Below are positions 35,493 through 43,927 of a DNA stretch of 64,000 nucleotides, piece by piece; within the stretch, counting starts at the first letter, position 1, and each line of letters begins with the position of its first letter. Below the pieces are notes generated by a model, which worked only from the letters and a program-made list of their open reading frames with translations, made no database searches and had not been told where the DNA came from. Source of the stretch: Blastococcus saxobsidens DD2 (lineage in GTDB: Bacteria > Actinomycetota > Actinomycetes > Mycobacteriales > Geodermatophilaceae). The stretch spans positions 2,893,541-2,957,540 of the forward strand of contig NC_016943.1 of assembly GCF_000284015.1 (NCBI RefSeq), written 5' to 3'. A program made the position numbers and the translations under genes.

Positions 35493-36527
35493 ATGAGAAC
35501 GGGACCGCTCGATCGACCTGCCGGACACGCCGCACGGCGCCGCGGACGGCGAACCTGCGCACTGCTCTCGGCGGCGCTCCTGGCCCTGGCCGCCTGCGGC
35601 GGGGAGGGCGGCGAGGGCAGCGAGGCGGAGACCGGAACGGCAGGGCCGATCACCCTGTACACCTGCGTCAGCGACACGACGATCCAGCCGGTGATCGACG
35701 CCTTCGAGAGCCGCGCCGACGGCGCGCAGGTCGAGTTGTTCCGCGCCCCGACCGGGGAGCTGAACGCACGGGTGGCGGCCGACGCCCGGTCGGGTGGGCT
35801 CCGCGCCGACGTGATCTGGGGCTGCGACCCGCTGACCATGCAGGGCTTCGTCGACCAGGGCCTCGTCGGCGGGTGGACACCGCCCGAGGCAGCGGCCGTC
35901 CCCGGAGACTTCCGTACCGAGGACTACGTCGGCGTCCACGTGCTGTACATGCTCGCCGTGCACCGCACGGACGCCCCGGCGCCGGAGGCGTGGTCGGACC
36001 TCGCCACGGGCGGCCATGCGGTGGCCGTGCCCGATCCGTCGGTGGCTGCTTCGGCGCTGGGCGCGCTGGGTTGGTTCGCCGAGGAGCCGGGGTACGGCGT
36101 GGACTTCTACGCCGACCTCGAGCGCAACGGTGCGGTGCAGGTGAGCACGCCCAACGACGTCACCACCGGGGTGGCCCAGGGCATCTACGACGCCGGCATC
36201 ACGCACGCGAACTCGGCGTACGCGGCGCTGGAGGACGGCTCCCCGATCGAGGTCGTCTGGCCCGATCCCGGCGCTGTGGCGATCCACGGGCCGATCGCGC
36301 TGGCCACCGACAGCGCCGACTCCGAGGCCGCGAAGGACTTCATCTCCTTCGTCGTCGGGGAAGAGGGCCAGGCCGTGGTCGGCGAGTCCGGGTCCTACCC
36401 GACCCGGCCAGGAGCACCCACGCCGACCATCCCCGCCAACGCGCCGATCGTCTTCCCCGACTGGGCCGCGATCGGCGACGACAAGGACGCCATCCTCAGC
36501 GAGTACCAGCAGGTCTTCGGCGGCTGA
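35493..36527 (+). CDS. ABC transporter substrate-binding lipoprotein, ferric-iron type
   Basis: A 344-residue periplasmic-binding-type lipoprotein. A basic start (ARRRGRRT) and a hydrophobic stretch end in the lipobox LAAC near residue 35. The mature part starts ITLYTCVSDTTIQPVIDAFE, the fold-I opening common to iron (FbpA) and 2-aminoethylphosphonate binders, with ADVIWGCDPLTMQGF after it. GGTGA sits about 7 nt before ATG 35493. It is followed by the matching permease and ATPase genes. Iron is the most likely cargo from the two-domain permease layout; phosphonate or thiamine are alternatives. Confidence 0.82.
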   Translation: MRTGPLDRPAGHAARRRGRRTCALLSAALLALAACGGEGGEGSEAETGTAGPITLYTCVSDTTIQPVIDAFESRADGAQVELFRAPTGELNARVAADARSGGLRADVIWGCDPLTMQGFVDQGLVGGWTPPEAAAVPGDFRTEDYVGVHVLYMLAVHRTDAPAPEAWSDLATGGHAVAVPDPSVAASALGALGWFAEEPGYGVDFYADLERNGAVQVSTPNDVTTGVAQGIYDAGITHANSAYAALEDGSPIEVVWPDPGAVAIHGPIALATDSADSEAAKDFISFVVGEEGQAVVGESGSYPTRPGAPTPTIPANAPIVFPDWAAIGDDKDAILSEYQQVFGG

Positions 36528-36530
36528 TCG

Positions 36531-38240
36531 ATGCACCGCGGCGGTGCGCCGATCCTGATCCGGGAGCTTCTCATCAGGCCGTCCCTGATCAGGCGCAGCG
36601 CCACCGTCGCGGTGCTCGCGCTCGTGGTCGCCCTCGTCGCCTTCCCGCTACTGCGGCTGGGTGCGGTGCTCTGGCAGGAGAGCGACGGCGACCTCGCCCG
36701 CATCCTCGGCACGGCCCGGCTGGGCACGGCGGTGCGGAACACCCTCCTGCTCGCCGCAGCCGTGACCGCCGCCGCGGTGCCCCTCGGGGTCGCGATCGCG
36801 CTGGTCCTGCGTCGGCCCGACCTGCCCGGCCGGACCTTCTGGCGGGTGGCGGTGCTGCTGCCGGTGGTGGTGCCCGACTTCGTCCTCGGCTACAGCTGGA
36901 CCCAGGCCTACGCGCGGGCCGGCTTCACCGACACCGTCGCCGGGCTGCACTGGGCGGGGCTGCTCGGCCCCGTCGGTGTGTGGGTGGTCCTGGTCGTGAA
37001 CGCCGCCCCGTTGGTCTACCTCATCACCGCCGCCGGGCTGGCCGCGCGCGCCGAGCCCGACCTCGAGCGCGCGGCCCGCGTGTCCGGGGCGGGGAGCGGG
37101 ACGGCTTTGCTCACCGTCACGCTCCAGCTGCTGCTGCCGGCGGTGGCGGCGGCAGCAGTGCTGGTGTTCGTCCTCACGCTCGGCTCGTTCGCGATCCCGC
37201 AGGTCCTCGGCGCGCCCGCCGGGTTCAGCACGGTGACCACGCGCATCTACGCCGACCTGTCGGTCGGCGGTGATCCCGCCTCCTTCCTCGAGGCGGTCGC
37301 CCTCGCACTGCTGCTTGTCGTCCTCGCCGCCGTCTGCGTGGCCCCAGCCGACGCGCTGCTCGGCCCGCGGCTGCGGACCGAGCGATCCGCCGGAGCGCAG
37401 GGCACGAGCGCCGTGGCCGGGAGCCGGCCGGTACGGCGGGCCCAGGCGCTCGTCCTGGCCGGCTACCTGGTCCTCACCGTGGCGCTGCCACTGGCCGCCC
37501 TCGCCCTGGCCGCGGTCACCCGCGCGCTCGGGATCCCGCCGACCCCCGGCAACTGGACCCTGGACCACTTCCGCGAGGTCCTCACCCCGCGCACCGTCGA
37601 GGCCCTCGGCCGGAGCCTCGCCCTGGCGCTCGCGGCCGCCTCGCTGCTCGTCCTGCTGGGCGCCCTCGTCGCGGTGCTCGAACGCCGCCGGGCCGGTCGG
37701 GCGACCGGCACCCTGATCACCCTCACCCTCGTGCTCCCCGGCTCGACCCTCGCGGTCGGCCTGCTGATCGCCTACGGGCGCTGGCTGTCCGGCACCCTCA
37801 CGCTCATCCTGCTGGCCTACCTCGCCAAGCTCTGGGCGTTCGCGCACCGGCCGATCGCCGGGGCGCTCGACCGCCTGCCCCCCGACGAACTGCGCGCCGC
37901 ACGGGTCAGCGGCGCCGGCGCGCTCACCGCCGTCCGCACCGTCGCGCTGCGCCCGCTCGCCCCCGCCCTGCTGGCGGCGTGGCTGATCTGCTTCCTCACC
38001 GCGCTGTACGAGGTCACCATGTCCAGCCTGCTCTACGGACCGGGGACGGAGACGTTGGCGGTCGTCGTGCTGAACAGTCAGGAGCTGGGCCGGATCGGCC
38101 CGACCGCCGCCCTGTCGATGGTGCTGTCCCTGCTGCTCGCCGTCCCGGCGCTCGCGCTGTGGCCGGTGTTCCGCACGCTCCGCGCCGGAGGCGGCGCACC
38201 GCCGGCCGGCTTCCGCACGGACATGACCCGTGCCGGCTGA
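36531..38240 (+). CDS. ABC transporter permease, FbpB-type double permease
   Basis: A 569-residue permease with two fused transport domains, about 12 helices. Each half carries the loop that contacts the ATPase: ERAARVSGAGSGTALLTVTL (about residue 185) and ELRAARVSGAGALTAVRTVA (about 455). This duplicated form is typical of ferric-iron importers and related families. ATG 36531 begins 3 bp after the binding-protein stop, and the ATPase start lies inside its end (10-bp overlap). The inner-membrane location is clear from the helices. Confidence 0.85.
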   Translation: MHRGGAPILIRELLIRPSLIRRSATVAVLALVVALVAFPLLRLGAVLWQESDGDLARILGTARLGTAVRNTLLLAAAVTAAAVPLGVAIALVLRRPDLPGRTFWRVAVLLPVVVPDFVLGYSWTQAYARAGFTDTVAGLHWAGLLGPVGVWVVLVVNAAPLVYLITAAGLAARAEPDLERAARVSGAGSGTALLTVTLQLLLPAVAAAAVLVFVLTLGSFAIPQVLGAPAGFSTVTTRIYADLSVGGDPASFLEAVALALLLVVLAAVCVAPADALLGPRLRTERSAGAQGTSAVAGSRPVRRAQALVLAGYLVLTVALPLAALALAAVTRALGIPPTPGNWTLDHFREVLTPRTVEALGRSLALALAAASLLVLLGALVAVLERRRAGRATGTLITLTLVLPGSTLAVGLLIAYGRWLSGTLTLILLAYLAKLWAFAHRPIAGALDRLPPDELRAARVSGAGALTAVRTVALRPLAPALLAAWLICFLTALYEVTMSSLLYGPGTETLAVVVLNSQELGRIGPTAALSMVLSLLLAVPALALWPVFRTLRAGGGAPPAGFRTDMTRAG

Positions 38241-39201
38241 GCCCGTCCTCGAGATCGCCGATCTCGTCGTGCAGTACGACGGGACGACGGCGCTGCGCGG
38301 GATGACCCTGAGCGTCCGACCCGGGGAGGTGCTGGCCCTGCTGGGCCCGTCCGGCTCGGGCAAGTCCACCCTGCTGCACACCGTGGCCGGCTTTCTCCTG
38401 CCCACGTCCGGCACCGTCCGCCTCGCCGGCACGACGGTCGCCGGCGACGGCCGGCCGGTGCCCCCCGAGCGCCGGGACCTCGCCGTGGTGTTCCAGAACT
38501 ACGCGTTGTGGCCGCACCTGTCCGCTCTCGACACCGTCGCCTATCCCGCGCGGCGCCGCGGGACCGGCCGGGTACGGGCCCGCGCCGAGGCGCTGGCGAT
38601 CCTGGACCGGCTGCGCATCGCCCACCTGGCCGACCGCAGGCCCGCGGAGCTCTCCGGCGGGGAACAGCAGCGCGTGGGACTGGCGCGGGCGCTCGCCCGC
38701 CGGCCGTCGGTGTATCTCTTCGACGAGCCGACCGCGCACCTGGACACGCACGTCCGCGGTGTCTTCCTCGAGGAACTCGTCGCGCGCCAGCGGGACAGCG
38801 GTGCCGCCGCGCTCTACGCCACGCACGACGCGGAGGAGGCGCTCGGCCTCGCCGACCGGATCGCGCTGCTGCGCGAAGGGCGGCTGCTGCAGGTCGGCAC
38901 GCCGCAGCAGGTCTACGAGGAGCCGGTGGACCTGTTCGCCGCCCGCCTCACGGGGCCGGCGTCGGTGATCGACGATCCGGACGGCGCCGGGACGGTGCTG
39001 GTGCGCCCCGGCTGGGCCCGGCTCGGCGGCCCGCTCCAGGCGGAGCTGCGCGGAGTGTGGTTCCGCGGCCCGCACTCCGACTACCTGCTCGAGAGCTCCC
39101 TGGGGAACGTGCTGATCCGTGAGCCCGGTCCGCCCCGTCACGCGGCGGGCACCCCGGTCGGGTGGGCCCTGGATCGACGCTGGGCCCTGGCGGAGCGCTG
39201 A
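38230..39201 (+). CDS. ABC transporter ATP-binding protein, FbpC-like
   Basis: A 323-residue ATPase. Walker A is GPSGSGKST (about residue 40), the Q-loop is VVFQNYALWPHL, the signature LSGGEQQRVGLARALARRP, Walker B VYLFDEPTAHLD, and the switch His is in ATHDAEEALGLAD. A C-terminal TOBE-like segment follows from about 245. GTG 38230 overlaps the permease gene by 11 bases. It supplies energy for the importer encoded just upstream. It converges with the hydrogenase cluster, ending 5 bp from it. Confidence 0.88.
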   Translation: MPAEPVLEIADLVVQYDGTTALRGMTLSVRPGEVLALLGPSGSGKSTLLHTVAGFLLPTSGTVRLAGTTVAGDGRPVPPERRDLAVVFQNYALWPHLSALDTVAYPARRRGTGRVRARAEALAILDRLRIAHLADRRPAELSGGEQQRVGLARALARRPSVYLFDEPTAHLDTHVRGVFLEELVARQRDSGAAALYATHDAEEALGLADRIALLREGRLLQVGTPQQVYEEPVDLFAARLTGPASVIDDPDGAGTVLVRPGWARLGGPLQAELRGVWFRGPHSDYLLESSLGNVLIREPGPPRHAAGTPVGWALDRRWALAER

Positions 39202-39206
39202 GCGCA

Positions 39207-39995
39207 TCAGTCCAGGAGCGCGGGCACCCTGGAACGGTTGTGCCGGTCGTTGACGATGGCCAGGTGCTTCTCGGTGTACCGGCGCAGCCGGCCGACCTGC
39301 TGCTCGGTCAGCGTGTCGCACACCCACTCCCAGTGCAGGGACACCCAGTCGCCGGGGTGCACCGTGCCCACCATCCCGACGCCGTCGACCGACTGCACGA
39401 CCGTCTCGGTCTCCGGCGGCCCCAGCCCGAGACTGCCACCGTCCCAGGTCAGCGGCCGGCTCTGCACCACGACCTGGTCGCCCTGCACTGCCAGCACCCG
39501 TCCCCAGCGGATCCGGCACCGGTCCAGCACGGTGAGCGCGTGCGGCGCCTTGCGCCCCTCGGTCAGCAGGCCGGTGTAGGGATAGATGCAGAACACCGCG
39601 AAGCTGTGGTGCGGCACTCCCCCGGCCAGCACACCTTCGGTGAGGGTCGAGAACGTGCCGGCCGTGACGGCGCGGAACCGGTCCTCCATCGAGTCGCCCA
39701 CCGCGCGCGTGCCGACCTGGTCCAACCGGGGGCTGCCGACCCAGTAGGCCTCCACCACCCGGCGGTCCAGCGGATCGTCCAGACCGGTGGCGCCCGCGAT
39801 CAGCTGCAGGTACGGCCACGCGCCGGCGAACTGCTGGGCCATCGCGCGCAGGCCTCCGTCGTCCCGCCCGGCGACGCCGTACTCGAAGAACCCGCCGTGG
39901 TCCGGCGGCCCGCAGAAGCCGTGGGAGTTCGGCGGGAAGGCGTAGCGCGCGAACAGGACCGGTCCGGGGACGACCGCTGAGTTCGCCGTCACCAC
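39207..39995 (-). CDS. hydrogenase-cluster protein (DUF6390-like)
   Basis: A 262-residue soluble protein that recurs with actinobacterial group 1h hydrogenases, as I recall. It starts FARYAFPPNSHGFCGPPDHG, has an EYGVAGRDDGGLRAMAQQF segment, and ends DWVSLHWEWVCDTLTEQQVG then RRYTEKHLAIVN. No catalytic motif is recognised. Its job is unknown; cofactor handling or maturation is inferred from position. GTG 39995 has AGGAGG 5 nt upstream and overlaps the hypC stop. It is the last gene of the cluster. Confidence 0.75.
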   Translation of the reverse strand: MVTANSAVVPGPVLFARYAFPPNSHGFCGPPDHGGFFEYGVAGRDDGGLRAMAQQFAGAWPYLQLIAGATGLDDPLDRRVVEAYWVGSPRLDQVGTRAVGDSMEDRFRAVTAGTFSTLTEGVLAGGVPHHSFAVFCIYPYTGLLTEGRKAPHALTVLDRCRIRWGRVLAVQGDQVVVQSRPLTWDGGSLGLGPPETETVVQSVDGVGMVGTVHPGDWVSLHWEWVCDTLTEQQVGRLRRYTEKHLAIVNDRHNRSRVPALLD

Positions 39996-40306
39996 GGCGT
40001 CCTCCTCTCGTCGGCCGGCACCCCGGTCGGCGGGCTCGGCACGCCGTCGGCGAGCGCCGCATCGACGGCGCCGAACTCGTCGAGGGCCCCGAGCTCTTCG
40101 AGCACGGCGAGGGTCTCCAGCGCCGACGTCTCGTCCAGCTGCCGAAGGGCCATGCCGAGGTGCACGACCACCCAGTCCCCGACGGAGGCGTCTGCCACGT
40201 AGACCAGGCAGGCCTCCCTCCGGACGCCGCGGACGTCCACGTCGGCCATGGGGGTGTCCCCCCGCTCGTGGACCGACACGATCCGGCCCGGTACTGCGAT
40301 GCACAC
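39989..40306 (-). CDS. hypC: HypC hydrogenase maturation chaperone
   Basis: A 105-residue HypC/HupF protein, identified by the start MCIAVPGRIV, whose Cys2 carries the Fe(CN)2CO precursor, and by VGDWVVVHLGMALRQLDE. HypC works with HypD to build the iron centre of [NiFe] hydrogenase and hands it to the large subunit. The C-terminal 35 residues are longer than usual. The start is GTG 40306, with GAGGTGA 5 nt upstream. hypD, hypE and hypF are not in this window. Confidence 0.9.
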   Translation of the reverse strand: MCIAVPGRIVSVHERGDTPMADVDVRGVRREACLVYVADASVGDWVVVHLGMALRQLDETSALETLAVLEELGALDEFGAVDAALADGVPSPPTGVPADERRTPW

Positions 40307-40354
40307 GGCGTCACCTCTTCTCGGTGGGACACGACCGACGGCTGTGCTGAGCCG

Positions 40355-40462
40355 TCACATCCGCGTGATCTTGATGTAACGGGTCAGCGCCGGGAACTCC
40401 TTCCACATCAGCGCGACCGCGGCCACGACAGGGAGCAGCAGCACCCACTTCGGCACGTACAC
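40355..40462 (-). CDS. small membrane protein, 35 residues (DUF6893-like)
   Basis: A 35-residue protein reading VPKWVLLLPVVAAVALMWKE, then FPALTRYIKITRM at its end. It has one hydrophobic helix and a basic tail, and matches small actinobacterial proteins known as the DUF6893 family, as I recall. GGAGG lies 5 nt before GTG 40462. It sits inside the hydrogenase cluster, between the 74-residue protein and hypC. Too short for automated callers. Function unknown; a membrane anchor or accessory role is possible. Confidence 0.7.
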   Translation of the reverse strand: MYVPKWVLLLPVVAAVALMWKEFPALTRYIKITRM

Positions 40463-40519
40463 GGCGTCCTCCAGTCCTCTCCGGTCCCGGTGATGTGTCG
40501 GCTCCGATGCGCTGGGGGC

Positions 40520-40744
40520 TCACCCCGGCGGCAGGTTGGGCATGATCGGCAGGATCGGATCGTGCTTCTTCGGCCGCACCCCGGTGGAGCGACGCGCGTC
40601 CGCCGTCCCGTCCGGGTGGTGCCCGACCTGCTTCTCGTACGGGCCGTGGTTGCCCTGCTTCACGCCCTTCGTGTGGGATCCGGTGTCCGGTCGGGCGTCG
40701 GGTCTGCCCACCCGGATTCCGGCCGGCCTGTTCTCGGTCGCCAT
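40520..40744 (-). CDS. small hydrogenase-cluster protein, unknown function
   Basis: A 74-residue hydrophilic protein rich in Pro, Gly, Lys and His (MATENRPAGIRVGRP; KQGNHGPYEKQVGHHPDG; PKKHDPILPIMPNLPPG). Likely unstructured. A good purine-rich ribosome site (GAGGAGAGG) lies just before ATG 40744. It lies between the DUF5947-like and DUF6893-like genes of the hydrogenase cluster. No motif is recognised. Confidence 0.6.
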   Translation of the reverse strand: MATENRPAGIRVGRPDARPDTGSHTKGVKQGNHGPYEKQVGHHPDGTADARRSTGVRPKKHDPILPIMPNLPPG

Positions 40745-40774
40745 CGCGCCTCTCCTCTCACTGCGTGCTGAGCC

Positions 40775-41380
40775 TCAGTAGGTGCTGCGCCGCGGTTCGG
40801 CCAGCCCGTCGAAGAACGCCCGGATCGCCGGCCACACCGTGCTGCCACCGGAGAGCCCCGTCCACTCCCGCTTGATCACGGCCACCAGCCGGTAGCAGTC
40901 GTCGATCGGGACCAGCCAGTGCTCGTCGGCGCCCCGGGCGGTGTTCAGCAGCAACGCCTGCACCCCGGGGGTCATGGCGGACAGTTCGGGACAGCGCTGC
41001 TGCAGAGCCCGCCACGTGCCGGCGTCGACCTCCGACCGGGTCGGGCCCATGGGACTGGGATAGTTCGCGAGCACCGAGCCGTCGCCCTGCACGACGAAGT
41101 AGACCAGGCCCACGGGGACGCCGAACTCCGTCGGTGACAGGTCGGTCAGCCGCATCCGCGTCTCCGGGACGAGCTGGTAGTGCCCCCGTCCGGCGGCGTC
41201 CCGCTGGAACAGCAGCGTGCACGCCTGACAGGTGCACATCAGCTCTCCGGCCTGCTCGTCGAGCACGTGCCGGTGCTGCCCCGGCAGGGCGAGCCCGCAC
41301 ATGTCGCAGCGCTCGGTGTTCTGCGCCGGTGAGCTCGACGACCGGCGGACGACACGTTCCAGCGCCCCGGTGCTCAACAC
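40775..41380 (-). CDS. hydrogenase-cluster protein with Cys motifs (DUF5947-like)
   Basis: A 201-residue protein with paired cysteine motifs near the N-terminus (CDMCGLAL at about residue 25 and CTCQACTLLF at about 49), which look like a zinc or iron-sulfur site. The rest is a compact domain (LSPTEFGVPVGLVYFVVQGD; YPSPMGPTRSEVDAGTWR). Such proteins accompany the hhySL genes in actinobacteria, as I recall. The start is GTG 41380 with GGAG close by; 34 bp separate it from the NifU-like gene. A rubredoxin-like or maturation role is only a guess. Confidence 0.7.
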   Translation of the reverse strand: MLSTGALERVVRRSSSSPAQNTERCDMCGLALPGQHRHVLDEQAGELMCTCQACTLLFQRDAAGRGHYQLVPETRMRLTDLSPTEFGVPVGLVYFVVQGDGSVLANYPSPMGPTRSEVDAGTWRALQQRCPELSAMTPGVQALLLNTARGADEHWLVPIDDCYRLVAVIKREWTGLSGGSTVWPAIRAFFDGLAEPRRSTY

Positions 41381-41414
41381 TGCTCCGCAGTGGAACCGGA
41401 CGCCCTGGGCGCGT

Positions 41415-42098
41415 TCACCGTGGACTCGGCTGGGCCGGTGAGCGCAGCAGCGAGTCCAGCGGGATGAACGTCGCCGGACGGGCCGCCTGCACGACGACGA
41501 CCCGGACGTCGGACAGCTCGGGCGCCGTCGCCAGTACAGCGTTTCGCACGAGTGCGTCCGGCGGCTCGGTGGACGCCGACGAGCAGCCGCAGCCGCTACC
41601 GCAGCCGCCGCCGCCGCCGCCGGTGACCCGTACCTCGGCCACGCCGTCCTCGATGCCGAGGAAGGTCACCTCCCCCTGTGCTTCCAGCTGCGCCCGGACG
41701 TCGTCGAGGGCGCGGGCGATGCGCACCTCCACCGGGTCGGGGTGGATGCCGTGCAGCGCCAGCAGGTGTCCGAGCAGGTCGTCCCCGGTGAAGGCCTCGA
41801 CGAGCGGCGTCCCGGTGGAACGTGTCGCGCCGGATGCGTAGGCCACCGCCCGGGTGAGCGCCGCACCGTAGACCTCCGCCAGCGCGGCGACGGCTTCGAG
41901 GGCCAGCTCGCCGGCCGGCCCCGGAAGCTGCTCCACCCGACCGAGCAGCTCGTCGAGCTCCGTGAGCCGCTGCTCGACCTCCGGATCGCCGAGCGGGCCG
42001 AGCGGTGATGGCCCGTCCGGTGGCGGTGCGCCGGCAGCGGCGAACAGTCCGGCCACCGCCGCATCCGCCGCGCCGGCCACCGCCGGCTCAGCCGCCAT
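41415..42098 (-). CDS. NifU C-terminal-like protein of the hydrogenase cluster
   Basis: A 227-residue protein. A helical N-terminal half (RLTELDELLGRVEQLPGPAG) leads into a NifU-like domain (about residues 110-190). It has DVRAQLEAQGEVTFLGIEDG and then a Gly/Cys-rich stretch GGCGSGCGCSS in the place of the usual CxxC. It may supply or transfer an iron-sulfur cluster to the hydrogenase small subunit. Its ATG at 42098 lies inside the end of hhyL (11-bp overlap), so it is translated with the large subunit. Confidence 0.72.
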   Translation of the reverse strand: MAAEPAVAGAADAAVAGLFAAAGAPPPDGPSPLGPLGDPEVEQRLTELDELLGRVEQLPGPAGELALEAVAALAEVYGAALTRAVAYASGATRSTGTPLVEAFTGDDLLGHLLALHGIHPDPVEVRIARALDDVRAQLEAQGEVTFLGIEDGVAEVRVTGGGGGGCGSGCGCSSASTEPPDALVRNAVLATAPELSDVRVVVVQAARPATFIPLDSLLRSPAQPSPR

Positions 42099-43884
42099 TG
42101 CCGGCCCCGAACATCGGGGAGTGCAGCTTCTGCAGCGTGCGCCCGTTGCCCAGGTACATGTGCACGCCGCACGGCAGGCAGGGGTCGAAGCTGCGCACCG
42201 CCCGCATGATGTCGATGCCGCGGAAGTCGTCCGGCCCGTTCTCCTCGAAGATCGGCATGTCCTGCACCGCGTCCTCGTACGGGCCCGGCGTGCCGTACAT
42301 GTCCCGGGGGCTGCCGTTCCACGGCGTGGGCGGGTACGGGTGGTAGTTGGCGATCTTGCCGTCCTTGATCACCAGGTGGTGGGACAGCACGCCCCGGACG
42401 GCCTCGTGGAAGCCGACGCCGATCGCCTCGTCGGGCACCTCGAAGTCCTGGAAGACCTTGGTGTCCCCGGCCCGCATCCGCGCCATGCCCTGCTCGAGGA
42501 AGTAGATGGCCATCGCCGCGGCGTAGGCGATGAAGTAGACGCGGGCACGGTCCCGTTCGAGGGCGTTGGACCACTTCGGAATCTGCCACTCGATGGTCTG
42601 CTCGGGCAGCTCGTGGCTCTTGGGCAGGCTTATCTGCACGCTGTGCCCGGTGGACTTCACGTACGGGGTGTCCACGAGACCGGACAGCGCCGTCGTGTAG
42701 AGCCGGGCGAACGGTCCGCCGCCGGTGTCCAGCGCCAGGTGCTCGCCGGTGTCCGGGTGCAGCCAGCGGGGGCTCATCACCCAGCTGTACTTGTCGGCGA
42801 AGTCGCGTTTCCCCGGCGCGGGCAGGGTCGTCTGGTTCCACGGGTGCCGCATGTCGACCGGGTTGCCGAGCGGGTCGTGGGTGACGAACGGCTCCTCGTT
42901 GACCCAGTCCTGGTAGTAGGAGCTGCCCAGCAGGATCCGCATGCCCAGGTTGATGTCGACCAGATTGTTGGTCAGCAGCTTTCCGTCGATGACGATGCCC
43001 GGCGTCACGTACATCGCCTTGCCCCACTCGTTCATGTTCTCGTACGAGTAGTCGACGACCTCCGGGTCCTGGAAGGCGCCCCAGCAGCCGAGCAGCACGC
43101 GCCGGCGGCCGACCTCCTCGTAGCCGGGCAGCGCCTCGTACCAGAAGTCGAAGATGTCGTCGTTGAGCGCGACCGCCTTCTTGCAGAAGTCCAGGATGGA
43201 GATGAGCTTGCTCAGGTAGTCGGTGAACAGCGTCGGCGTGGGCATCGTGCCGACACCGCCCGGATAGACGGTCGAGGGGTGGACGTGCCGGCCCTCCATC
43301 AGGCAGAACATCTCCCGGGTGGTCCGGCTGACCTTGAGCGCCTCCTTGTAGACGTCTCCTTCGAACGGGTTGAACGCCCGCATGATGTCGGCGATCGTCC
43401 GGTAGCCGTGGATGCCGGCGTGCGGCGCCTCGGTGTTCTCCGCCCGCGCCAGCACGCTGGGATTCGTGTCCTTGACCATCGCCTCGCAGAAGTCCACGAA
43501 GACGAGGTTGTCCTGGAAGATCGTGTGGTCGAACAGGTACTCGGCCGCCTCGCCGAGGTTCATGATCCACTCGGCCATCTTCGGCGTCTTGATCCCGTAG
43601 GCCATGTTCTGGGCGTACACCGAGCACGTGGTGTGGTTGTCCCCGCAGATACCGCAGATCCGGCTGGTGATGAAGCCGGCGTCGCGGGGGTCCTTGCCCT
43701 TCATGAACACCGAGTAGCCGCGGAACAGCGACGAGGTGCTGTGGCACTCGGCGACCCGGCGGTTGGCGAAGTCGATCTTCGTGTAGATGCCGAGGTTGCC
43801 GATGATCCGGGTGATCGGATCCCAGGACATCTCGACGAGCTGCCCTTGCTGCGCGTCCGGGGGCCGGTGCTGCGTCGCCGTCAT
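42088..43884 (-). CDS. hhyL: group 1h [NiFe] hydrogenase large subunit
   Basis: A 598-residue large subunit holding the Ni-Fe active site. The L1 motif RICGICG (Cys77, Cys80) and L2 motif DPCLPCGVHMY (Cys569, Cys572) supply the four metal cysteines. Sequence such as EMSWDPITRIIGNLGIYTKI and HPSTVYPGGVGTMP fits the actinobacterial high-affinity group (Hhy, formerly group 5), as in Mycobacterium smegmatis Hyd2. A tail of about 23 residues after His575 is probably removed by the protease encoded at 45636-46166. GAGGAG lies about 6 nt before ATG 43884. The protein oxidises H2 at trace levels. Confidence 0.93.
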   Translation of the reverse strand: MTATQHRPPDAQQGQLVEMSWDPITRIIGNLGIYTKIDFANRRVAECHSTSSLFRGYSVFMKGKDPRDAGFITSRICGICGDNHTTCSVYAQNMAYGIKTPKMAEWIMNLGEAAEYLFDHTIFQDNLVFVDFCEAMVKDTNPSVLARAENTEAPHAGIHGYRTIADIMRAFNPFEGDVYKEALKVSRTTREMFCLMEGRHVHPSTVYPGGVGTMPTPTLFTDYLSKLISILDFCKKAVALNDDIFDFWYEALPGYEEVGRRRVLLGCWGAFQDPEVVDYSYENMNEWGKAMYVTPGIVIDGKLLTNNLVDINLGMRILLGSSYYQDWVNEEPFVTHDPLGNPVDMRHPWNQTTLPAPGKRDFADKYSWVMSPRWLHPDTGEHLALDTGGGPFARLYTTALSGLVDTPYVKSTGHSVQISLPKSHELPEQTIEWQIPKWSNALERDRARVYFIAYAAAMAIYFLEQGMARMRAGDTKVFQDFEVPDEAIGVGFHEAVRGVLSHHLVIKDGKIANYHPYPPTPWNGSPRDMYGTPGPYEDAVQDMPIFEENGPDDFRGIDIMRAVRSFDPCLPCGVHMYLGNGRTLQKLHSPMFGAGNGG

Positions 43885-43927
43885 GTCCTGCTCCTCAGGT
43901 CGTGGGCTGTCCGGTCGAGGTCGGTTC

